In this document: in pieces, positions 14,513-20,002 of the stretch
How the letters are laid out: every line of letters starts with the position of its first letter
Position numbering within the stretch: the first letter of the stretch is position 1
DNA from: an uncultured Chthoniobacterales bacterium
GTDB taxonomy: Bacteria; Verrucomicrobiota; Verrucomicrobiia; Chthoniobacterales; UBA10450
DNA length: 20,002 nt
Reading direction: 5' to 3'
NCBI GenBank assembly: GCA_955652255.1
Contig: CATPAW010000138.1
Coordinates: 1 to 20,002, forward strand
Program-made: the position numbers and the translations under genes
Notes under the pieces: generated by a model
What the model saw: the letters and a program-made list of their open reading frames with translations, nothing else
Told to the model about the DNA's origin: nothing
Databases searched by the model: none

Positions 14513-14596
14513 AGCTCACTTCGTTGGCAAAGTTGCAGGCGCGTAACGTGCTCCGACTTGCAAAACGTCCCCATCTGCGGTTCGATTGCACGCTTC

Positions 14597-17062
14597 ATGT
14601 CCAAATCGCTGATCATTGCCGAAAAGCCGAGCGTGGCGAGCGACCTCGCTCGCGCCCTCGGTGGCTTCCATAAGGTCGACGACTATTTCGAGAACGAACG
14701 TCACATCATCTCCTCCGCGCTTGGTCATCTCGTCGAACTGGCCTTGCCGAGCGAGCTGGATGTAAATCGGGGGAAATGGAGTTTCGCCAATCTGCCCATT
14801 ATTCCAGACGAATTTGAGCTTAAGCCGATCGAGAAAACAAAGGCGCGCTTCAACCTGCTCAAGCGTCTTATGCAGCGCAAAGATGTCGATTCACTGATCA
14901 ATGCCTGCGACGCCGGGCGCGAAGGCGAACTCATTTTTCGTTATCTCCTCAAACTCGTTGGAGTGAAGAAACCGGTGCGCCGGCTCTGGTTGCAATCGAT
15001 GACGGCGGAATCGATCCGCGCGGCCTTCGAACATTTGCGCTCGGGTGAGGAAATGATCCCGCTGGCCAAAGCGGCTGTCTGTCGATCGGAAAGCGATTGG
15101 CTTGTCGGAATCAACGGTACGCGGGCGATGACCGCATTCAATAATCGGACCGGCGGTTTTCAACTCACGCCGGTCGGCCGCGTGCAAACGCCGACGCTTG
15201 CGATTCTGGCCGAGCGCGAAGACAAGATTCACCATTTCAAACCGCGCACCTATTTCGAAGTGTTCGCCGATTTTGAAGTGAAAGCCGGTCAGTATCGTGG
15301 CCGCTGGTTTCGTGAAGATTTTACCAAAGACGGAGATGAAGACGCGCGCGCCGAACGAATCTGGGACGGCGCGATTGCCGAGGAGATTAAGAGTCGTTGT
15401 CTTGGAAAGACCGGCGTTGCGACGGAGGAACGCAAGCCGACGACGCAAGCGCCACCATTGCTTTACGATCTGACCAGTTTACAGCGCGAAGCGAACGCGC
15501 GCGGTTTCAGCGCCAAGCGCACTCTGCAAATTGCGCAGCAACTCTACGAGCGTTTCAAGGTGATCACTTATCCGCGAACCGATTCTCGGTATCTGCCGGA
15601 AGACTACATTCCGACCGTAAAATCGACGTTAAGCAGGGTCGACAATCACCACGCGCGCAAAGCGCTGGAAAACGGCTGGGTCAGGCCATCGAAGCGCATT
15701 TTTAACAACGCGAAAATTTCCGATCACTTCGCCATCATTCCCACCGGCACGGCACCGCATGGTCTCGATGAAGTGCAGCAAAAAATTTACGACATGATCG
15801 TGCGCCGCTTCATCAGCGTCTTTTATCCTGCGGCCCAATTTGAAGTCACTACGCGGATCACGCGAGTGGAGAAGGACGCGTTCAAGACCGAGGGGAAAAT
15901 CATTAAAGATCCCGGCTGGCTTGCGGTTTATGGGCGGGAAGCCGCGAGCGAGGAAACGACTGGCCAATCTCTCGTGGCGATTTTGCCCAACGAACCGGCC
16001 AAAGTCCTCGATGTCGATGTAACGCAAAGCGAAACAAAACCGCCGGCGCGCTTTACTGAAGCAACACTCCTTTCCGCGATGGAAGGCGCGGGCAAGCTGG
16101 TGGAAGACGAGGAATTGCGCGAAGCCATGCGCGAGAAAGGCCTGGGCACGCCGGCGACGCGTTCAGCCATCATCGAGGGCTTGATTCACGACGGGTATGT
16201 GACGCGGGAGGGGCGCGATCTAATCGCCACGGCCAAAGGCATGGCGCTGATCACGCTTCTTCGCGGCATCGGCGTCGCCGAGCTTTGCTCGCCCGAAATG
16301 ACCGGCGAATGGGAATCCAAACTCAAGCGCATGGCGAAAGGTGGAATGAAACGCAGGGAGTTCATGGCGCACATCAAAGAGTTCACGCGCGAAATTGTCG
16401 AGAAAGCGAAAAATTTCGAGGGCGACAGCGTGAGCGGCAATTTCGAAGTCTTGAATGTCAAATGTCCCAAGTGCGGCGAAGGACCTTTCGATGAAGATTA
16501 CCGCACATTTAAATGTCGATCTTGCGGTTTGATTGTTTGGAAGACAATGGCCGGGCGATTGTTCGAGCGGGCGGAAGTGGAAACGCTTCTCACGCAGGGA
16601 AAAGTCGGTCCGCTGGAAGGTTTTCGCAGCAAAGTCGGCAGGAAATTCAACGCCATGGTCAAGCTGGGCGAAGATTTCAAACCGCAATTCGATTTCGGTG
16701 AGAAGGGAATCGACAAGGAGCAAAAGATCGACACGGAGAAGCACGAGGCGCTCGGTTTATGTCCCGTTTGCCAAAAAGGGCAGGTTTATGTTCTGGAAAA
16801 AGCGTACGCGTGCGAAAATGCAATCGCGTCGCCAAAGACGTGTAACTTCCGCGTGAGCAAAATGATTCTGCAGCGCGAGATCCCCAAAGAGCAGCTGCAG
16901 AAACTGATCACGACCGGCAAGACCGATCTTCTCCCGAGGTTCGTCTCGAAAAAAGGCCGCCCATTCTCCGCGCACCTCAAACTCGAGAACGGAAAAGTTG
17001 GCTTCGAATTCGCCGAGAAAAAACCCAGGGTAAAAAAGACGAGCGCGCGGCAAGCGGCGTGA
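14597..17062 (+). CDS. topB: DNA topoisomerase III-like type IA topoisomerase
   Basis: This type IA enzyme nicks one strand through a tyrosine and decatenates or relaxes DNA. It is 821 residues from the ATG at 14597 (MSKSLIIAEKPSVASDLARALGG); an upstream in-frame ATG at 14558 adds residues unlike the family. The Toprim site includes Glu9 and CDAGREGE (104-111). The catalytic Tyr325 lies in ITYPRTDSRYL. LLYDLTSLQREANARGFSA and GLGTPATRSAIIE are typical. The C-terminus has two Cys4-type ribbons (CPKCGEGPF...CRSCG; CPVCQKG...CENA...C) alternating with basic Toprim-like repeats. The overall form is closer to TopB than to TopA. It has two exact 10-mer copies, one over the KCRSCG codons and one read as QKIDTE. 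Confidence 0.92.
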   Translation: MSKSLIIAEKPSVASDLARALGGFHKVDDYFENERHIISSALGHLVELALPSELDVNRGKWSFANLPIIPDEFELKPIEKTKARFNLLKRLMQRKDVDSLINACDAGREGELIFRYLLKLVGVKKPVRRLWLQSMTAESIRAAFEHLRSGEEMIPLAKAAVCRSESDWLVGINGTRAMTAFNNRTGGFQLTPVGRVQTPTLAILAEREDKIHHFKPRTYFEVFADFEVKAGQYRGRWFREDFTKDGDEDARAERIWDGAIAEEIKSRCLGKTGVATEERKPTTQAPPLLYDLTSLQREANARGFSAKRTLQIAQQLYERFKVITYPRTDSRYLPEDYIPTVKSTLSRVDNHHARKALENGWVRPSKRIFNNAKISDHFAIIPTGTAPHGLDEVQQKIYDMIVRRFISVFYPAAQFEVTTRITRVEKDAFKTEGKIIKDPGWLAVYGREAASEETTGQSLVAILPNEPAKVLDVDVTQSETKPPARFTEATLLSAMEGAGKLVEDEELREAMREKGLGTPATRSAIIEGLIHDGYVTREGRDLIATAKGMALITLLRGIGVAELCSPEMTGEWESKLKRMAKGGMKRREFMAHIKEFTREIVEKAKNFEGDSVSGNFEVLNVKCPKCGEGPFDEDYRTFKCRSCGLIVWKTMAGRLFERAEVETLLTQGKVGPLEGFRSKVGRKFNAMVKLGEDFKPQFDFGEKGIDKEQKIDTEKHEALGLCPVCQKGQVYVLEKAYACENAIASPKTCNFRVSKMILQREIPKEQLQKLITTGKTDLLPRFVSKKGRPFSAHLKLENGKVGFEFAEKKPRVKKTSARQAA
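16514..16523 (+). repeat. Dispersed 10-mer copy 15
   Basis: Exact copy in topB over the second half of a zinc ribbon, read as CRSCG. Confidence 0.8.
16724..16733 (-). repeat. Dispersed 10-mer copy 16
   Basis: Exact copy on the minus strand in topB, read as QKIDTE. Confidence 0.8.
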
Positions 17063-17080
17063 GCTGGCGCGAAACACGTA

Positions 17081-17110
17081 TTGACGCCACAATGAGTAGT
17101 GTGGTAGTTA
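17081..17110 (+). promoter_or_regulatory. Candidate nrdR promoter
   Basis: TTGACG (17081-17086) fits a -35. TAGTTA (17105-17110) is a weak -10 at 18-bp spacing, 13 bases before the nrdR ATG. The first candidate NrdR box begins right after the -35, so repressor binding would block polymerase. Confidence 0.35.
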
Positions 17111-17134
17111 GTGTCGTAACACTATGCGTTGCCC
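17087..17134 (+). promoter_or_regulatory. Candidate tandem NrdR boxes over the nrdR promoter and start
   Basis: The known NrdR box is about ACACWATATATWGTGT and usually occurs in pairs roughly three helical turns apart. Positions 17087-17102 (CCACAATGAGTAGTGT) match at 12 of 16 and keep both half-sites. Positions 17119-17134 (ACACTATGCGTTGCCC) match at 10 of 16 with a good left half. The spacer is 16 bp (32 bp centre to centre), as expected. The second box overlaps the start codon. A further TAGTGT half-site lies at 17109-17114. Autoregulation is inferred. Confidence 0.42.
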
Positions 17135-17636
17135 CAAGTGCGGGTCTCGTGATGATAAGGTCATCGATTCGCGCCAATCTCGGGATAGTTCCAGTATCCG
17201 ACGCCGTCGCGAATGCCTCAGTTGCGGCTATCGCTTCACCACTTACGAAGAAATCGAGCGCTCGGATCTGCGTGTCGTGAAACGCGATCGCACGCATGAG
17301 CCGTTCGATCGGCGCAAACTGGCCGGCAGCATCGCGAAGGCGTTTGAGAAACGCTCGACCAGCCTCGTTACGCTGGAACAAGTTGTCGATGAAATCGTGC
17401 ATGATCTCGAGACCGGCGGTCGCGAAGTGCAATCGGCGGACATCGGCGCGAAAGTGCTGGAGAAACTGCGCGGCATCGATGAGGTGGCGTATCTGCGTTA
17501 CGCCTCGGTGCATCGGCGCTTTGAAGATGTCGATCAATTTGTCGATGCCATTCAGGCACTGGGCCGGCGCGTGAGACCGGACACGAAACAGCGCGAATTA
17601 TTTCCGCCGGAACAAGTTAATCATGGTCGCGTTTAA
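17124..17636 (+). CDS. nrdR: Transcriptional repressor NrdR
   Basis: NrdR represses ribonucleotide reductase genes in response to ATP/dATP. At 170 residues it is slightly longer than usual. The zinc ribbon uses C3, C6, C31 and C34 (MRCPKC...CLSCGYRFTTYE). The ATP-cone covers about 50-142 (VVKRDRTHEPFDRRKLAGSIAKAFEKR...VASVHRRF-type end reading RYASVHRRFEDVDQFVDAI). No ribonucleotide reductase gene is in the window. The 3' end overlaps the next gene by 14 bp. Confidence 0.96.
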   Translation: MRCPKCGSRDDKVIDSRQSRDSSSIRRRRECLSCGYRFTTYEEIERSDLRVVKRDRTHEPFDRRKLAGSIAKAFEKRSTSLVTLEQVVDEIVHDLETGGREVQSADIGAKVLEKLRGIDEVAYLRYASVHRRFEDVDQFVDAIQALGRRVRPDTKQRELFPPEQVNHGRV

Positions 17637-18186
17637 AGAAGAATTTCCATATCTTCGCTGTGATTCCGGGCAGCTTTTCGAGTTCAATCGCGATTGGCTG
17701 CACGCGGCGATCACGCGGGCGGCGGACCAGGCGGGCTATCCGAGCTGGTGGCTCACCGATCACGTGACCGAGAGCATCGCGTTTTACTTGCACCTGCGAA
17801 ATGACGAAAGCGTTGTCGCGTTTAGCCAACTTTCACAAACCGTGCGCTACGTCCTAAAAGTGATCGGTTACAAAGAGATCATTCCCTACTTCAGCCCGGC
17901 GCCGCCGCCCATTTCCATTTCATTGTTGGAAATTGCGCACGAAGCAGGCACGGGTTACGAACTCGCCTTTTTCGATTGCTTGGAAAAGCGAATCAATGGG
18001 CTGGTGGAAACGGGCGTGGACAATTTGCAGCTTTGCTCGCTGCAAGCTTGCGTGAAACATTTGCGCGGCGTGAAAACATGGACACGCGCCTGCGATTCGT
18101 TACGCGAGGAAATTGTCTGCTTCATTCGCGAGCGGCTGACATCGACCACAACCACGATTGAGCGGCTGAAATGTTCGCTGCGCTGA
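17623..18186 (+). CDS. Unknown protein with an ATP-cone-like N-terminal domain, coupled to nrdR
   Basis: I know no named family for this 187-residue protein. Its first 90 residues line up by eye with the ATP-cone of the preceding NrdR: LRCDSGQLFEFNRDWLHAAITRA against VVKRDRTHEPFDRRKLAGSIAKA, then VTESIAFYL against VVDEIVHDL, and VRYVLKVIGYKEIIPYF against VLEKLRGIDEVAYLRYA. The rest is helical with three Cys in the second half (FDCLEKRI, LQLCSLQACVKHL), not arranged as a zinc site. No membrane segment is seen. Its ATG lies 14 bp inside nrdR, so translation is coupled, and an accessory nucleotide-sensing role with NrdR is a reasonable guess, unproven. Confidence 0.72.
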   Translation: MVAFKEEFPYLRCDSGQLFEFNRDWLHAAITRAADQAGYPSWWLTDHVTESIAFYLHLRNDESVVAFSQLSQTVRYVLKVIGYKEIIPYFSPAPPPISISLLEIAHEAGTGYELAFFDCLEKRINGLVETGVDNLQLCSLQACVKHLRGVKTWTRACDSLREEIVCFIRERLTSTTTTIERLKCSLR

Positions 18187-18195
18187 TTAAGGGCC

Positions 18196-18534
18196 ATGAC
18201 GATCTTTGAAAAAATCATCGCGCGTGAGATTCCGGCCAAGATCATTTGGGAAGATGACGACGCGATCGCGTTTCACGACGTCAATCCGCAGGCGCCGGTT
18301 CACGTGCTGATCGTTCCAAAAAAAGTGATCCCACGTTTGGCCGGAGCAACCGAGGCCGAACGTGCGCTGCTCGGAAAACTTTTGCTCGTGGCAGGCGATC
18401 TTGCGAAAAAACTCAGCGTCGAAAAGAGCGGTTATCGAGTTGTGATTAACAGCGGCCCGGACGCAGGCGAAAGCGTTCCGCACTTGCATGTCCATTTGTT
18501 AGGCAAGCGCGCGCTCGCCTGGCCGCCCGGTTGA
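18196..18534 (+). CDS. HIT-family nucleotide hydrolase/transferase (HinT-like)
   Basis: This 112-residue protein belongs to the histidine-triad family, which hydrolyses AMP-lysine and other nucleoside phosphoramidates. The triad is HLHVH (His96, His98, His100) followed by LLGKRALAWPPG. The N-terminal FEKIIAREIPAKIIWEDDDAIAFHDVNPQAPVHVLIVPKK is typical of the HinT branch. The length fits. It starts 9 bp after the previous stop, with AAGGG just before the ATG. Its stop is followed at once by an inverted pair of the dispersed motif. Confidence 0.93.
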   Translation: MTIFEKIIAREIPAKIIWEDDDAIAFHDVNPQAPVHVLIVPKKVIPRLAGATEAERALLGKLLLVAGDLAKKLSVEKSGYRVVINSGPDAGESVPHLHVHLLGKRALAWPPG

Positions 18535-18567
18535 TTGTCGATCTTGCCGCGTCGTAGATCGACAATC
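18533..18567. terminator. Inverted pair of the dispersed motif; 12-bp stem hairpin after the HIT gene
   Basis: GATTGTCGATCT (18533-18544) and AGATCGACAATC (18556-18567) are perfect inverted repeats around an 11-base loop. The left arm begins in the HIT stop codon. The arms are two copies of the dispersed word facing each other: one exact on plus (18536-18545) and one with a single mismatch on minus (18555-18564). The hairpin could end the upstream transcript, although no T-tract follows. Uptake sequences of Neisseria and Haemophilus are often arranged in this way. Confidence 0.6.
18536..18545 (+). repeat. Dispersed 10-mer copy 17
   Basis: Exact copy in the gap after the HIT gene. It forms the left arm of the hairpin with the one-mismatch copy at 18555-18564. 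Confidence 0.8.
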
Positions 18568-18585
18568 GGTGAGCTCAAAATCTGA

Positions 18586-18615
18586 TTGTTCGCTTTCTTT
18601 GCGCCGCTGTATAAC
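18586..18615 (+). promoter_or_regulatory. Candidate dehydratase-gene promoter, leaderless geometry
   Basis: TTGTTC (18586-18591) and TATAAC (18610-18615) are separated by 18 bp. The -10 ends 9 bases before the ATG at 18625, so transcription would start within a few bases of the start codon. The same TATAAC/18-bp arrangement precedes ssb. Confidence 0.45.
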
Positions 18616-18624
18616 CGACACGCC

Positions 18625-19605
18625 ATGCCGCCGACACTCGAAACTGTTCGCCCGATTGAACTGGCCGAGATCCAAGACGCGCGCACCCGAATCGCAAAGA
18701 CGATTGTGCGCACACCGCTGATTCGTCTCGAACTCGGTCCGGATTTTCCCGACATCCGATTGAAGCTGGAAAATCTGCAACCGATCAATGCCTACAAGTT
18801 GCGCGGCGCGGCCAATGCCGTGGCGATGCTCTCCGAATCTGCGCGCAAACGCGGCGTGTGGACGATCAGTGCGGGGAATGCAGGACAAGGTGTCGCTTAC
18901 GCGGCGAGACAGGCAGGTGTGCCCTGCACCGTTGTTGTGATCGAGACGGCGCCGGAATCCAAGATCGAAAGGATGCGAGCGCTGGGCGCAAAGCTCATTC
19001 CGGTTCCATACGATCTTGCCTGGAAGGCGCTCGAGGAGCGGTCGTATCCCGGGGCCGAAGGAACGTTTGTGCATCCGTTCGACGATCACAATTTCATCGC
19101 CGGTCATGGGACAATGAGCCTTGAGATTCTTGAAGACGCGCCTGAAACCGCAGCCGTCATCGCCAGCATCGGCGGCGGCGGACTTATCACCGGCGTCGGC
19201 AGCGCAATCAAGGCGCTCAACCCCGAGATCAAAATTTTTGGCGTCGAACCGGAGACAGCTGCGCCCGCCGCGCTTTCCTTCGCAAAGGGATCTCCGCAGG
19301 TGTTCAAAGATTGGAAACTTTCATTCGTCGACGGCGCCGGCGGCCAAAGCATGATCCCGCGCATGTGGGAACGGATGAAACCGGTAGTGGACGATTACAT
19401 CGTAGTCAGTTTGGACGAGACGAAAAAAGCGATGCGACTGATGGCGGAAAAGGCGCGAATTATCTCCGAGGGCGCCGGCGCGTTGCCAGTCGCGGCGGCA
19501 TTGACCGGAAAAGCTGGCAAGGGTCCGATCGTCGCCATCATTTCCGGGGGCAATATCGACATGAAGAAGTTCTGCGAACTTATCGGAGACGCGTCGCCTA
19601 GTTAG
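18625..19605 (+). CDS. Threonine/serine dehydratase-like PLP enzyme
   Basis: This fold-type II PLP enzyme probably deaminates threonine or serine to the 2-oxo acid and ammonia. It is 326 residues from the ATG at 18625 (MPPTLETVRPIELAEIQDARTRIAKTIVRTPLIRLE); an in-frame upstream ATG at 18586 would lie before the promoter. The Schiff-base lysine is Lys58 in NAYKLRGA. The substrate loop SAGNAGQGVAYAA, the phosphate-binding GGGGLITG and the final ISGGNIDMKKF are typical. No ACT regulatory domain follows, so it resembles short catabolic or serine-racemase-like members rather than biosynthetic IlvA. Substrate is not certain. Confidence 0.88.
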   Translation: MPPTLETVRPIELAEIQDARTRIAKTIVRTPLIRLELGPDFPDIRLKLENLQPINAYKLRGAANAVAMLSESARKRGVWTISAGNAGQGVAYAARQAGVPCTVVVIETAPESKIERMRALGAKLIPVPYDLAWKALEERSYPGAEGTFVHPFDDHNFIAGHGTMSLEILEDAPETAAVIASIGGGGLITGVGSAIKALNPEIKIFGVEPETAAPAALSFAKGSPQVFKDWKLSFVDGAGGQSMIPRMWERMKPVVDDYIVVSLDETKKAMRLMAEKARIISEGAGALPVAAALTGKAGKGPIVAIISGGNIDMKKFCELIGDASPS

Positions 19606-19639
19606 ACTGCTGGAGGGGAAATGGTAAACTCATGGTCCA

Positions 19640-20002
19640 CTAATCTGTCGCCGGAGAGGCTACGATTCGCCGACCGAGAAGCACGACGTCTCCTTGTTTT
19701 CCCAGACGGGCCTCCTCTTGAAGAACCTCCTCAACAAATGTTGCCGCTTCAGGAGTTTCCGCGACCACCGGAACCAGATAGCGATAAAGATACGGAACTA
19801 GCTCAGTCTCACGAGTGATAAAGCGCTCCTCGACCGCTCGACTCATCGCCGTCATCGAATGTAGGCCATGGTCGTGATTGCGGTGCCACACCGCCATTGG
19901 ATCTTTCGAAGTGAGCAGATCGGTTACCAGCTGACCCGCAACGGGATTAATCAGCGCCAAACCTTGTTTGGAAAGAAGAACCTCTAAGAACCAAGCGATC
20001 GT
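19640..20002 (-). CDS. Unrecognised protein, 5' part beyond the window
   Basis: The minus-strand frame stays open from the right edge to a TAG at 19640 and gives 120 residues of the C-terminus. It contains AWFLEVLLSKQGLALINPVAGQLVTDLLTSKDPMAVWHRNHDHGLHSM, then a helix-rich stretch with SRAVEERFITRETELVPYLYRYLVPVVAETPEAATFVEEVLQEEARLGK. A His-rich HRNHDHGLH is notable but I cannot tie it to a family. There is no signal or membrane segment in this part. It converges on the dehydratase gene across 34 bp. Confidence 0.6.
   Translation of the reverse strand, partial: TIAWFLEVLLSKQGLALINPVAGQLVTDLLTSKDPMAVWHRNHDHGLHSMTAMSRAVEERFITRETELVPYLYRYLVPVVAETPEAATFVEEVLQEEARLGKQGDVVLLGRRIVASPATD

Noticed and set aside
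16514..16523. The topB copy of the 10-mer as purely a zinc-ribbon codon coincidence
   Set aside because: CRSCG would require part of it by protein, but the flanking GCGGT context matches other copies, and other frames are used elsewhere.
2432..18545. The 10-mer repeats as a CRISPR array, DnaA boxes, LexA sites or parS
   Set aside because: The copies are dispersed with no regular spacing and do not match TTATCCACA, known LexA boxes or the parS palindrome.
19621..19818. Plus-strand 65-codon frame with a good GGAGGGG ribosome-binding sequence
   Set aside because: It lies fully antisense to the longer minus-strand frame that runs off the right edge. Its product is Pro/Glu-rich shadow sequence.

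Overview
This window reads as an ordinary bacterial chromosome: dense, moderately GC-rich, with no rRNA, tRNA, transposase, phage or CRISPR signal. The gene set and protein style suggest a soil or freshwater member of the Verrucomicrobiota, possibly Chthoniobacterales/Spartobacteria. That placement is an inference from gene order (prs, rplY, pth, rpsF, ssb), lack of regular Shine-Dalgarno sites and general protein character. No marker in the window proves it.

Layout, left to right. (1) Positions 1-4141, minus strand: an acidic unknown protein, an ECF sigma factor, a membrane-anchored probable anti-sigma factor, a small exported protein and an exported M1 aminopeptidase cut by the left edge. 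The sigma and anti-sigma genes overlap by 14 bp, and the chain looks like a sigma-controlled envelope operon. (2) 4140-10036, small units alternating in strand: a thioredoxin-reductase-like flavoprotein with a cyclic-nucleotide-binding-like N-terminus and no CxxC pair; 23S rRNA/tRNA methyltransferase RlmN; a 57-residue lipoprotein; an Mpv17-like membrane protein; a HAD phosphatase; a small coiled-coil protein; and a membrane fatty-acid-desaturase-like protein. (3) 10200-19605, plus strand: prs, rplY/ctc, pth, rpsF, ssb, dprA, topB, nrdR, an ATP-cone-like unknown, a HIT protein and a threonine/serine dehydratase. This block joins nucleotide supply, translation, DNA maintenance and competence-type DNA processing. 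(4) The right edge holds the C-terminal part of an unrecognised minus-strand gene.

The most striking signal is not a gene. A 10-base word, TGTCGATCTT (extended consensus about ATTGTCGATCTTGC), occurs 17 times exactly on the two strands by hand count, where a uniform random model predicts about 0.04, and at least ten further copies have one mismatch. Inside genes it is read in all six possible frame/orientation combinations, so selection or copying seems to act on DNA, not protein. It occurs once as a perfect inverted pair right after a stop codon and once as a 16-bp tandem duplication. This behaviour resembles DNA uptake sequences of Neisseria and Haemophilus or other iterated chromosomal words. 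The competence-linked gene dprA lies in the window and carries a copy, but the function is unknown.

Other structure: two palindromic REP-like elements with GGTAGGG/CCCTACC ends (1665-1727 and 13336-13400); candidate paired NrdR boxes with a 16-bp spacer over the nrdR promoter and start codon; and -10-like hexamers only 5-9 bases before several start codons, which suggests leaderless transcripts. No gene-free stretch exceeds 300 bases. The largest gap is 10037-10199, between the divergent desaturase and prs genes.
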